DNA of 64,000 bases, taken from NCBI GenBank assembly GCA_022496805.1, contig CM040085.1, forward strand, positions 31,897,811-31,961,810. The letters run 5' to 3'. Source of the DNA: Pohlia nutans. Taxonomy: Eukaryota > Streptophyta > Bryopsida > Bryales > Mniaceae. Below are positions 41,988 to 52,944 of the stretch, piece after piece; positions within the stretch are counted from its first letter, which is position 1, and each line of letters opens with the position of its first letter. The translations under genes were made by a program, and so were the position numbers. Under the pieces are notes generated by a model that ran no database searches, was not told where the DNA came from, and saw nothing but the letters and a program-made list of their open reading frames with translations.

Positions 41988-42568
41988 CCTAAAGGCCTAT
42001 AACCCTCTCAAGATTTCGAGAATTGCAAAGATGCATTATAAAATGCAACGAAGAGGGATATTTTGAACTTGATGTATGAATAAAAGTTGTATTGTACATT
42101 ATGAATTCTAGATTCTATATATACGGTTAGATCTATGATTGCTATCATCAATATTTTGTATAAAATTTGAAACTCAAAATTTAAAATTCTTTTGTAATTC
42201 AATTACGAATAAGATATTGAAAATACGTGGATGAAAATTGTTGTGATTGGTTGAAATGTAATACTCGAAATGTAGTGATTTTTGGAGACTTTTTGGTTGC
42301 TTGATTTTTATGAGTTGACTTTTTCAAGAGCACTTTTGTTTTATTTTGAACTAAGATCTTATAATTTTTTGGTGAATCACTGCAACATGAAATGAAGCAT
42401 AAATTTTTCACAAATCATCCCCTTTCTAATTGGTTCACACATGCATGAAGCTAACTTCCCATAAGATCTATAGGAAAATACACACTACAAAAAGTGCATG
42501 ACTGATGAAAAAACATCGATGAAATTTGTACATCATCCAAAAAATGAACACTTATGTAGTTAAGGGTG
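41988..42568. mobile_element. TTAA-type element, family 2, right end degenerate
   Basis: TTAA at 41984-41987 is followed by TCCCTAAAGGCC. The interior matches 44024-44590 closely, including TTGCAAAGATGCATTATAAA and GTTAGATCTATGATTGCTAT. The right end (GTAGTTAAGGGTGAAA) has lost the clean TTAA. Confidence 0.65.
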
Positions 42569-42649
42569 AAACTATGGATATTATTAATATTATTTTACTC
42601 TATAAATGTAAGCATAGCATGAATAAACAAGTGTTGGATGAACGTTGAT

Positions 42650-43624
42650 AAAATCAGACCGTGGGATTGGAAGAATATAGTATGTCTTTGAACTGTACAA
42701 TGCACACTCAAAAATGAGAGTTAAAGGGTGTGCAACTTTAGAGGGTGTGCGACTTCAATGTTAAATGGAATTTGGGTTAAATTTTCAAAAATGAAAGTGA
42801 AGACGTTCAACAATGATCTATGTCAACACCTCTTTGTCGCAATCTTTCATGTCAAGAACGGACTCACACATAATTACTGTGAATTTTATAAGTGATAGTG
42901 ACTTATCCATGTACGGTTTAGGACAAAACAATTATATTTTAAAATATAAAAGGAGTTGGTATATTAATCAAGATCAGAATACATACACTACAGTGAAATG
43001 GCGTATTTAGTGTCCGGGATACTATTTGTCAAATCTAGACACTATTTAATTTTAGGGAGGAATAGTGTCTTCAGAAGAAAAAAATGAATTTAGTATTCCA
43101 ATGACATGTGACAACTTTAAAATAAATATAGCATGCCACCTCATGTCACTTTCATTTCTTGGAAACAACGTGACACTCAGTGAAAGTGGGAATGACAAGT
43201 GGCAAACTCCTATGTAGTGTCAAAGGACACTATTTCTCTTCACCTTTGAACTAATTGTGATAAAAAACATCAATTATCTCCATACACAAAACATACAAAA
43301 TACGTATAATGGAATATGAACAAGAGAACAGAATCCAAAAAAATAAAACAAGTTAAACAAACTTCCAAACACAAGAAATACCACATGGTGCAAGTGTTGT
43401 ATTTGCAAGTATTTATTTTATTTTGAAGTATGTGTAGTATTTTCACGTTTTTCTCATAAATATTTTGGTAGTTGTACAACTCCAAATTGAAATTTTCTTT
43501 TTCTAAAAGATGTGAGTTATAAATCTCTAAGTTTTAATTCAAAATACAATTGTTCACAAATTTTCCATTATTTGCGTTTTTGACACATCAATGACCTCAA
43601 TGTGGTGACTTGGGCACTGAAGGG
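42650..43624. mobile_element. Family 1 TTAA element with a nested MITE
   Basis: The sequence matches 4070-4710 (for example TGGGAT(C/T)GGAAGA, TTTGAACTGTA, CTTCCAAACACAAGAAATAC). The right end GGGCACTGAAGGG is followed by TTAA at 43625-43628. The left end is not clear. A family B MITE (from about 42986 to 43285) interrupts it after ACATACACTA. Confidence 0.65.
42986..43285. mobile_element. MITE of the ATTTAGTGTCC family (family B), nested
   Basis: CACTACAGTGAAATGGCGTA then TTTAGTGTCC at the left; the interior (GACACTATTTAATTTTAGGGA, GGCATGCCACCTCATGTCA and a block around TAGTGTC) is shared with 51170-51490 and 60113-60424. The right end is blurred. Confidence 0.6.
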
Positions 43625-44023
43625 TTAAACATCAACTTCAATCCCTCGGGCTAGGTTTTCTCAAATTTCAAACAACTTTGACCATGAATTTTTAATAATA
43701 GAGAAATATTTATATGAATTATTGGAGGTTAAAACTCGATAAACACTCCTTTCTTTCTAAAATCAGGAAATGACATTGAAGGGTTAACTACAATAGCTAA
43801 GATCCTACAATTTCTTTAACTAATCGGTTTTCTGAAGCATTTTCTCAGCTAGGCCTTTAAAAAATAGGGAACATTCTCTGATTTCCCCCCTCATACAATC
43901 AATTTTTTCCCTAAAAACATAAAAATGCATTAGTTAGTCAAACTGACTGGGACTTCGACCAAAGTCACGAAAGTGCGTAATTGATGACAACAGGGATTTT
44001 TCTGCAATTTTTTCATTTTTTAA

Positions 44024-44590
44024 CCCCTAAATGCCTAGAGCCCTCTCCAAATTCGGCAGTTTTGCAAAGATGCATTATAAAATGCAACCTAGAGGGATAT
44101 TTTGAACTTGATATATGAATAAAAGTTGTACGTTATGAATTTTAGATTCTATCCATACGGTTAGATCTATGATTGCTATCACCAATATTTTGTATAAAAT
44201 TTGAAACTCAATATTCAAAATTCTTTTGTAATTCGATTACAAATAAGATATTGACAATCTGTGGATGAATTTTGTTGTGATTGGTTGAAATGTAATACTC
44301 TAAGTGTAGTGATTTTTGGAGATTTTTTGGTTGCTTAATTTTATAAGTTGACTTTTTTTAGAACACTTTTATACTGAAATCTTCAAAATTTTGGGTGAAT
44401 CACTACAACATGAAATGAGGCATGGAAATTTCACAAATCATCCCTTTCTAATCGGATCACATATGCATGAAGCTAACTTCCCATAGAATCTACAGTAAAA
44501 ATTCCATAGTGCAAAAAGTGCATGACGGATGAGAAATTATGAATGAAATTTGTACATCGTCCAAAAAATGGACGCTCAGGCAGTTAGAGG
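44024..44590. mobile_element. TTAA-flanked piggyBac-like element, family 2, 567 bp
   Basis: Left end CCCCTAAATGCCTAGAGCC, right end read inward CCTCTAACTGCCTGAGC, flanked by TTAA at 44020-44023 and 44591-44594. It is one of the two best-preserved copies of the family. Confidence 0.85.
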
Positions 44591-44807
44591 TTAACAGGTG
44601 ACACCAATGAAATAAATATTGTACTGCTCACTTTCATCTAAATTTCAAATGAAGTCATCCTAATTGAATGAGAATCTCCTAAAATGGATACAAACATTCA
44701 ACATGGGTGAATATTCTGACGATAAAAGAATGAAATTTTAATCCAAATTCAACCTTTTTTTTTAAATAAAAATAAAAACATTGCTTTCTAGCTAAGTTTC
44801 CTCACAT

Positions 44808-44862
44808 ACATACATACATACATACATACATACATACATGTATGTATGTGTGTATACATAAA
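44808..44862. repeat. (CATA)n / (TATG)n microsatellite with palindromic switch
   Basis: About eight CATA units are followed directly by TGTATGTATGTGTGTATAC, so the run is self-complementary and can fold. Confidence 0.8.
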
Positions 44863-45093
44863 CAGAATTAAAAATAAGCTGAGATTGACTCATGCAAGCG
44901 GCGGCTGAATAAATTTGAATGATTCAACTGGGCATTCCACAGACGTGTATTGCAATCCAAGTTCATGAATCTGAAATGCAGGAATGGGCCAGGGACATCA
45001 GTGACATGATTGTGGATGTCACCTAAGATGTCACCTAAGATGTCACCCAATTCCCTTCTTGACAAAGGCGAGCTTTATACTGTGATAATTTAA

Positions 45094-45662
45094 CCCCTAA
45101 ACGTCCTCACCTATGTCCAGTTTAGGCAGTTTTGCAAAGATGCATTATAAAATGCAATTAATATGAATATTTAGAACTTGATGTATGAATAAAAGTCATA
45201 CATTTTTAATTTTAGATTCTATCTATACAGTTAGATCTATGACTACTATCACTAATCTTTTTTTATAAACTTTGAAACATAAAATAAAAAATTACTTTGT
45301 AATTCGATTACGAATAAGATATTGACAATATGTGGATGAAATTTGTTGTGATGGGTTATAATGTAGTACTTTAGGTGTAGTGAATTTTGGAGATTTTTTG
45401 GATGCTTGATTTTAATAGTTTTTTTTTTCATGAACACTTTTAGACCAAAATCTTCAAGATTTTCGGTGAAACACTACAACACAAAATGAGGCATAATTTT
45501 TTCAAAAATTATTTCCTTTTCGATCGGATCACACATACATGAAGTTAACTACCCATAAAAAAATCAGTAAAAAAATCACACCACAAAAAGTGCATGATGG
45601 ATGAGAAAATACGGATGAAATCTGTACATCAGGCCAAAAACGCCTGCTTGGGCAGTTAGGGG
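45094..45662. mobile_element. TTAA-flanked piggyBac-like element, family 2, 569 bp
   Basis: Left end CCCCTAAACGTCCTCACC, right end inward CCCCTAACTGCCCAAGCAGG, flanked by TTAA at 45090-45093 and 45663-45666. The interior is like 44024-44590. Confidence 0.85.
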
Positions 45663-45666
45663 TTAA

Positions 45667-47678
45667 ACATACCTAAAATATAAATATATTTGAAAATAGT
45701 TGGTATGGTTATTGATAAACGGCAAATTCTTTGCTGCTTGTTCACTAGGTCCTTCTAAATTCCTCCACTTCTCGAATGTCTTGAAAATGTTTCAGGCTTG
45801 TCCAAGAACATCGCACGACATCATGTAATATTTTAAAGTCACCAAAGACAACCCTTGAATGTCTTGGAGTGTAGTTTGTTCTTTAACCTCTAAACGCTGC
45901 CCAGACCAAAAATTGGCTTATGAATGGAACTAACTATTCAATTCCAATTGTTTTGTGGATGATTTCCATCCAAATATTTTTGTGAAGGACTTTGCTTGGT
46001 CATGCAACCCCTTCAAGTTAAAATTCAGATCATTCAAGCTATTTCTAGATTTTAAATAGGCTCCCAACTTCAAAAAGAATCATAAAAATGATTCACTATG
46101 TAGTGCATTTTGAATTTTTCTGCTTAAACTAAATTTAGGCTATGAAAATGAGTTCCACTGCATTTGAGCTTAATTAACAAAATGAAGCTTGCCAAGTCTA
46201 GTTCCTACTCCAATTTGAAAGTTTGAATTTGTTTGAGAATTGAGCGTTTTTATGGGAAATGGTATGATATGGGTACCTCAAAAAGCCCTTTGAACTCTAA
46301 AATAGCCTCTAAGGCAACTTTGAAGAAGTCCCTCTTTAAAATAAAATAAAAGATGAATCGACCAGATGTGGTTTTGATTTCCTACACTCATGCAGTACAC
46401 AAAAAAAAATTCACGTAAAAATTGAAAAGGTTTAAAGATTTTAAAAGAGACTTTTTGTACAAAAATAGTTGTTTTAAAATATCCAAAACATTTGTTTAAA
46501 ATATCCAATGACGTCATTTTGGTACCAATTTTTGATATGAAGTACATTTAGATATATGTTATTTGAAATGATTAATTTGAACGATTAAAAATATTATTTA
46601 TTTGTACTACAATGCCTACAAATGCTAATTTTTAGCAATTTTTTGAGCAAAGCATAAATACATGAAATTAATTTATTAATTTGAGAATTTGGACTTGGAT
46701 TAAAGTATATCATGTCATCTAGGTGTGGATATTTTTATTTATAATTTGGGATAATTATTAGAACTAGTTTGTGTCCTGGCAATTAGTGTTACACACTAAT
46801 AACCATAATCATTGTAATCTTATCTAGGGATAAAAAATTTCAATTTTTTTTTGTAGAATATAATATATAAATAAAGATGAATTAATTAGTTTTATCCTAT
46901 AGCAATTTGAAACCTATAGTATCATCATATCATGCGAACAACTACAATTCTAAATAAAATTTAATAGTATCAATACTACAATATTTCTTTGATAAATTGA
47001 CTTCCTGATTGACTTCACAAATTATTGAATCAACTTCATGAGTTTTTGAACTATTCAAGCAATAAGTTCAACAAATTCTATGACAATTTTTTAAATTAAT
47101 AATCAAGTCTATAGCATGGTCAATCAAATTTATTCATAAATCTTGACCACTTTTCAAAAGCCCATTTTGAATACCATTTTCAAATTTTACATGTATTTAT
47201 GTGTATCCTACATGAGAACCACATTCTAAAAATTGAATATGTGCAAATATGATATTTTAATTTTAATTTTAATTTTATTGTATATTTGGTCACCTTTTAT
47301 CACACATGATCCTATAAATTGTACAACCTTGTTGTCACATATGATTACATAATTATGAGCTTCTTATTAAGTTGGATAGGCCTATGTACAAATTTTTAAG
47401 GGTATGCATTTTGCAATTTTTGCATGAAACTTCAATGCATGTAATTTTGAAAAGAGTGTCCATGGCCCTCTGTCCGGTGGAGATTGAGTCATGGACATTA
47501 CGAACAAATGCTTTATTCATGCCGGCCTTGAAAGAGAAATGGAGTTTCTATCTATCTGCAAAGAGTGTCTGTTCTTTTGTTTCCTAAGTAAACATACAAA
47601 GGACACAAAGAGAGTGAAAATTTATTATTTGAAATTGATTGTTTATTTCCAAGTGTAAAGATAATAAAAATATCATCA
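45667..47678. other. AT-rich intergenic stretch, no gene seen
   Basis: A TTAA (45883-45886) followed by CCTCTAAACGCTGCCCAG looks like the left end of another piggyBac-like element; no right end was found. From 46550 to 47350 the sequence is very AT-rich. No frame is supported. Confidence 0.45.
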
Positions 47679-49630
47679 ACATCATCAAGAATTTAGGACC
47701 TCACTGATTTTTAACGAAATCCGTGGAAGTCTGATATTTCATGGGTTTGTGCATTTTTTACACGGATTTTGCATGGATTTTGCGTTAATTCTACATCGAA
47801 TCCACACGGCTTCTACATTCACTCTTTTTGTTATTTAACCCCTAAGCGTCCCTAGCTTTTTTGGGCTTAAAATCATCATTGCTTTTGATGTGTTATAGGT
47901 CTAAATGTAAGTGAGGTATAGAAATCTCAACCGTACAATCTTGTAATATACATGTTGTAGATCATGCGGATTAATTTTGGGGTCATTTGGCCGTATAGAT
48001 TGCAAGATCATTGTGTTTTAGTGGGGCAAATGCCCGGTAGGGTCAACCCATTTTTTTGTCCCGATGTACTAGAAATGACAATTTTCAAAATTTCAAAAAA
48101 TCATAGACAAAAATGTAGAATTAATTTAAGTGTAATATTAATTTTAGGTGGTTTGGAAATGTTAATTTTGTGTTATCAACACCAATTTCTTTTATAAAAT
48201 AGTGATTATATTCTTGTAAATACATTAGATTCCTTAAAAACAATGCATGTCCCTATACACAAGTGCACTCCTTTATTCAATTTCATGATAAAAATGGCAT
48301 TTCATTTAATTTTGATCTATAAATTTTTCCAATATTCAAACTTGTAAAAGTAAATATCCTCAAGAAAAATTTGGATTTTTTTCAGATTTTTTTCAATTTT
48401 AAAGTATTTAAACTAATATTTTTTTGTATTTTTATCCAATTTAATCATTTAAAAAAACAATTTTTGATTTTTTTCTTTTTGAAAGTTCTTTAAAATAGGA
48501 TTTTTCAAGTGGGAGTGTTAATAAATATTCAAATTTAGAATTAAATGTGGACAATTTTAAAAATCAAAGTTTTGATAGAAATCTGAATAGAAATTGGTCA
48601 AATGGTATTAAAATGTTAGTTTTGAAATTAAATTTTGTTAAGATAGATCAATTTTGAGATACTAAAATTTAATTATATGGTTGATATATGATTGATGTGT
48701 ACTCATAGTGCATTTTGTTTTTCATTGTGCCAATGCTATACTTTTTAAAATTGGTTTAAAAACTAGTGAATTTAATAAAATGCACTGAGGTGCACCAAAG
48801 TGAAGTAAATCTTAGCGGTATCTTTGTCTATGAATTAGTTGACCGTACCATGCACTTGTCCAGTGGAAAAAAAGGATGCTGAAATTTTCCTAGCAACACA
48901 GTTAGAGGTGAAATTCGTTTTCAAAATTACTCAAATGAAAAAACTTTGACCTATAAAGTAGTTCAATATCATCATATAAACACATTGGTACCCAAAAAAA
49001 CTCATGGAATTTTTTTAATGTGCACCAATATGGCCTTGCAATGTCAAAAAGTAGCCCGAAAAGTGACCTATTTGACCCAAAAAGCAAAAAGTGTCCAAAC
49101 TAGACCCGTGCACTAAAATGACTCCCAAACGTTCAGAACAAGATGGATTGATATGTTAATTTTTACCATGATAACTAGAATTGAAGGGGAATCCAACCCA
49201 ATAATTTTTATTGAAAACGGACATGGGATGAAGGAGATACAAGCCCCCAAAATTGCAGCCATCAAATTGCACAAAAACTGTCCAAAAAAAAGATACCTAC
49301 TTTCAAATGATCACCAAAAATTCAATACATCTCAAATTGATTTGAAAATTTTACCACACATTCCATACATTATGCGGTTTGTTTTCCTAAAATTTCATAA
49401 GAAGTGAACACTTTTTGCAAAAGTTACAGCTCTTTGAAGGTGAATGTATCCCAAAAAACGTCCAAAATATGGACGTCGGGACGGTTAGGGGTTAACAAAG
49501 AGCAGAATCCGTGTGGAACTAGCGCAAAATTTGTGTAAAATCCGTGCAAAAAATGTACAAATTCATGAACTATTGGATGTCACACGGAAATTATTTAAAA
49601 TCCGTGGGGTCCTAAATTCTTGATGATGAA
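47679..49630. mobile_element. Fold-back element split by a TTAA element (nested pair)
   Basis: CATCATCAAGAATTTAGGACC near 47679 is mirrored by GGTCCTAAATTCTTGATGATG ending near 49630 (read GGGGTCCTAAATTCTTGATGA on the plus strand). The inverted homology continues inward for about 130 bp on each side (ACGGATTTT..., GTGCA-TTTTTT-CACGGATTTT, CCACACGG). The centre has been invaded by the TTAA element at 47839-49491. Confidence 0.75.
47839..49491. mobile_element. TTAA-flanked piggyBac-like element, 1653 bp
   Basis: Left end CCCCTAAGCGTCCCTAG and right end inward CCCCTAACCGTCCCGAC, flanked by TTAA at 47835-47838 and 49492-49495. It is the longest TTAA element in the window but encodes no transposase; its open frames are short and unlike any family. 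Confidence 0.8.
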
Positions 49631-50036
49631 TGGTGTAGAAATGAAAAGTAAACAAAGAAAGCAAGAGTTTTAAGATAAAATGATATATGACACTTCACCC
49701 TTCCATTTGTGTCATGTAGACGCCTCACTAATTGTTATCAAAGCAATCACTTATAATCTCCAAGAAACCTAAAACCAACCATTTGTGATCAAATCAAGGA
49801 TTTCTATAAGTGAGTGGAATTGGTGTTTCTAGAATGTATTTCGCTTTTTGTGTTAAAAAAACACTATCTGTATGAAACAAATGAGATACCCTATGCTATT
49901 GTCAGATTTGACGTAATTAATTAAAAAACGAGATGTTGAAAATCTTTTGAAATTTTGAAAGCTAAATGTTGAATGTTAAGGAAATTCCCAAGACATGGAC
50001 CACTAAATATTCCCTTAAATTTTGGCTATTTTTAAT

Positions 50037-50444
50037 CTCGGGAGTGCACTTAAAGTTAAGACTAGGAATCATGTGAGTGTGTACTTTTGATCCCCTATGA
50101 ATATACTAAAAAATAATCTTAAAATCGTAAAAAATATATGAAGTTAAACACATTTTAAAGTTCTTGTTGTATAAATTTCAAAAAATATTCACTTGTAAAT
50201 ATTTTTAAATTTATTTTTGAAACAAAAAATAACACATTTTAGTTCAAACTTCTATCATTTTTTTATAAGATTCTAAAACATTTGGTCCTAAAATTATACC
50301 AAATGATAGATATATATATAATGATTTAGTACCTATTATTTTTTTTAATTTACAAAAAAATTTAAGGCCAAGTATTGTAGGGGGTATGCTATTAAAATGT
50401 ACCCTCGTGTATTCCTAACCTTAACTTTAAGTGCACTCCCTGGG
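50037..50444. mobile_element. hAT-like MITE, 408 bp
   Basis: CTCGGGAGTGCACTTAAAGT at the left is mirrored by ACTTTAAGTGCACTCCCTGGG at the right. The flanks TTTTTAAT (50029-50036) and TTTTTGAT (50445-50452) are a 7 of 8 target duplication. Confidence 0.75.
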
Positions 50445-50452
50445 TTTTTGAT

Positions 50453-51169
50453 ACAATCTACTCAAATTTTGAAAAAATGTTGAATTTCCAATTTTTTTGA
50501 AACTAGGCGATTAAACCTCCAAGGCTCTAAAATTAATTTAATTTGTCTTTGGCTTGTTGAATCTAACCATATCGTATAGTATGACTATCTTTTAACTTTC
50601 TAAATTTATATTAGTTACTTTTTTTTCATTTTTTTTCATGAATCTCATTTGTGCATCGTTCAAAAGTAGTTCCAATTTGATTTTTAAAAACTTCAAACAC
50701 AATAGCTTAAATGGAAAATTTAATGCAATTTGCCTCAATCAAATGTAGTTGTTGCAAACATCCATGTGGCCAAGGTCTAATCACATAGAGAAGCTATGTG
50801 AAAACCAGTTCCAAATTTATAAATCAAGTTTTCATTGAAATGTTTTTACAACTTCTTGCTACATTTTTTTGGGTAATAACTCCAATTCTCTTTTTGAGAC
50901 TGATGTAAATTAAAAGCAAACCCCAACATAACATTCAACAACCAATGTGTGGTTTTCCTTTTCATCCATTCATAAACTAGGGTCTTTTTGCATGAAAGGG
51001 ATGAATGTACGACATGTGGATTCTCTACCTCCCTCCTTGTTGCTACCATGCACACATACCGGTCACCTAAGTTTTCATGTGTCTAGAAAAAATGGTAGCT
51101 ATTGATGGACCATAGATGATAATGAGGAATACGCCTCTCATTCTCCTCATGGTTAAGGCAGAAGTACTA
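50453..51169. other. Intergenic, no gene seen
   Basis: AT-rich sequence with no repeat partner in the window that I can define and no supported frame. Confidence 0.4.
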
Positions 51170-51490
51170 CTACACTAAATGGTATATTTAGTGTCCAGGG
51201 CATTGTTTCTCAACCCGAACACTATTTAATTTTAGGGAGATATATTGTACTCGTAAAAAAAAAATGAATGTAGTGTTCCAATGACAAATGGCAACTTTAT
51301 AATAAACATGGCATGCCACCTCATGTCACTCTAAAACTTGAAAAGAACATGGCACTCTCAATGAACTTAGTGAGAATGTCAAGTGGCTAACTCCTATGTA
51401 GTGTATGGACACTATTTCTCTTCACCTTTGAATGAATTGTGAATAAAGACATCAATTCTCCCCGGACACTAGATACGACATTTAGTGTAG
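51170..51490. mobile_element. MITE of the ATTTAGTGTCC family (family B)
   Basis: CTACACTAAATGGTATATTT at the left and CATTTAGTGTAG at the right, with CTA on both sides (51167-51169 and 51491-51493). Copies are at 42986-43285 and 60113-60424 (reverse), and a partial one near 61612. Confidence 0.75.
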
Positions 51491-51559
51491 CTACTGAATG
51501 TTATGCTAAAAGACAAAGGGATTACGGTTTTATAATGAAAAATTCAATTGGTCATACTA

Positions 51560-51728
51560 TGAAAAATATACTCAACATGGGACCAAATTTTATATCATCA
51601 TAATCAATGAAGAACATTGCATATGTTGATCATACATATAATAAATTTGTACAGAGGGAAGTCCACATAAACCTACTCAAAACAACTTTAAAAATGAGGC
51701 CCAATTTGGGTTTCTTGGTCTTTAGGGG
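51560..51728. mobile_element. Right end of a TTAA-type element, family 6
   Basis: GGTCTTTAGGGG precedes TTAA at 51729-51732, and the sequence before it (GACCAAATTTTATATCAT ... GGCCCAATTTGGGTTTCTTGG) matches family 6. The left end is not resolved. Confidence 0.55.
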
Positions 51729-52004
51729 TTAAAGTCCCACATCATGGCCCACAGAACAATGAGAGTGCAGGGTGCCCTGCGAAATAAACCCTAAACCTTC
51801 ACGGTGCATGAGCGATGTTGATTTAGGGTTTCGCGCTCAAGTTTCCATCACCAGCGTCTTCTGTTTTCACCGCAAGAAGTTTGCCATTTTCATAAGTATG
51901 AAATTGATTGTATTGCTTGTAAACCAGAGCACACGAGGAATGTTTTAGTAATCTGATTGTTTCATCGCGGTAGTATACCAGTGTGCCATTTGCCAATTAT
52001 TGCC

Positions 52005-52166
52005 ATTCTCGCGTTTTGCAATCCTCGCATTTTGCAATCCTCGCATTTTGCAATTCCCGCATTTTGCAGTTTTCGCCTTTTGCCATCCTCGCATTTTACA
52101 GTGCTAGTAATTTTGCAATTCTCGCATTTTCCAGTTCTCGCATTTTGCAGTTTTCGCATTTAGTAG
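52005..52166. repeat. 16-bp minisatellite upstream of the glycosyltransferase gene
   Basis: About ten imperfect copies of a 16-bp unit close to ATCCTCGCATTTTGCA, one of them 17 bp long. It lies 360-520 bp upstream of the start codon. The C-rich half of each unit changes (ATCCTC, ATTCTC, GTTTTC) while CGCATTTTGCA is kept. Confidence 0.9.
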
Positions 52167-52303
52167 TTTCGCGAAAGTCAATCAGAGTATCGAGCTTTGA
52201 GTGGAATGTCCGTGCCTTGTGGTTTCTCTTCTCACATTCTGAGGATGGCGTATGAGACGGGTGCAGCAATTTGTGGCCAAGCAGGCAGGGCCGCAAGGTT
52301 TAA

Positions 52304-52501
52304 CCCTAAAGGACCAAGAAGCCCAAATTGGGCCTGATGTTTGTTTTATAGCAGTTTTAAATAGGTCCTATGTAGACTTCCTTTTATTCAAATTGATTTC
52401 TTCCAGTGATATAAAATTTGGTCCTATCTGAATTTTGTTTTTCACAATATGATCGATTGAATTTGTCACTTAAAAACCATGAATCCTTGGTTCTTCAGGG
52501 T
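52304..52501. mobile_element. TTAA-flanked piggyBac-like MITE (family 6) abutting the glycosyltransferase start
   Basis: CCCTAAAGGACCAAGAA at the left and CCCTGAAGAACCAAGGA (read inward) at the right, flanked by TTAA at 52300-52303 and 52502-52505. The last base of the right TTAA is the A of an out-of-frame ATG, and the gene's own ATG is at 52527. Confidence 0.85.
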
Positions 52502-52526
52502 TTAATGTCGATCGAGCCTGGTGACG

Positions 52527-52886
52527 ATGGGGAAGCGATGGCGAGTGGCGGTGTTCGCATTCGGGACGCGCGGCGATGTGCTTCCCGTGGCGGTGGTGGC
52601 AGGCGCCCTGGCCAGAGCGGAGCCAAGCTGGAGCATCACGTTCATCACGCACGAGGCGCACCGCAACATGGAACCGCATTTGGCGCGGGCTGGAGTGGCA
52701 AGGTTTGTGGCCGTATCCGCTCTGCCCGTGGTTCCAGGGCGGGCGGCGTGGGAGGACAGCCATGATGATGATGAAGCAGTGAAGGTGAGGAATTTCAGCC
52801 TCTTTAGCAAAAATGCCATAGATGTGAAGATTTGATAGCCAATTTAGGCGAAATATTCTAGATTCCTTAATACGCTTGTAGCAAAT

Positions 52887-52944
<58 letters not shown>

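Noticed and set aside
51957..52255. Open frames on both strands across the 16-bp minisatellite
   Set aside because: The low-complexity translation comes from the repeat; 16 bp is not a multiple of three, so the apparent protein repeat shifts frame.
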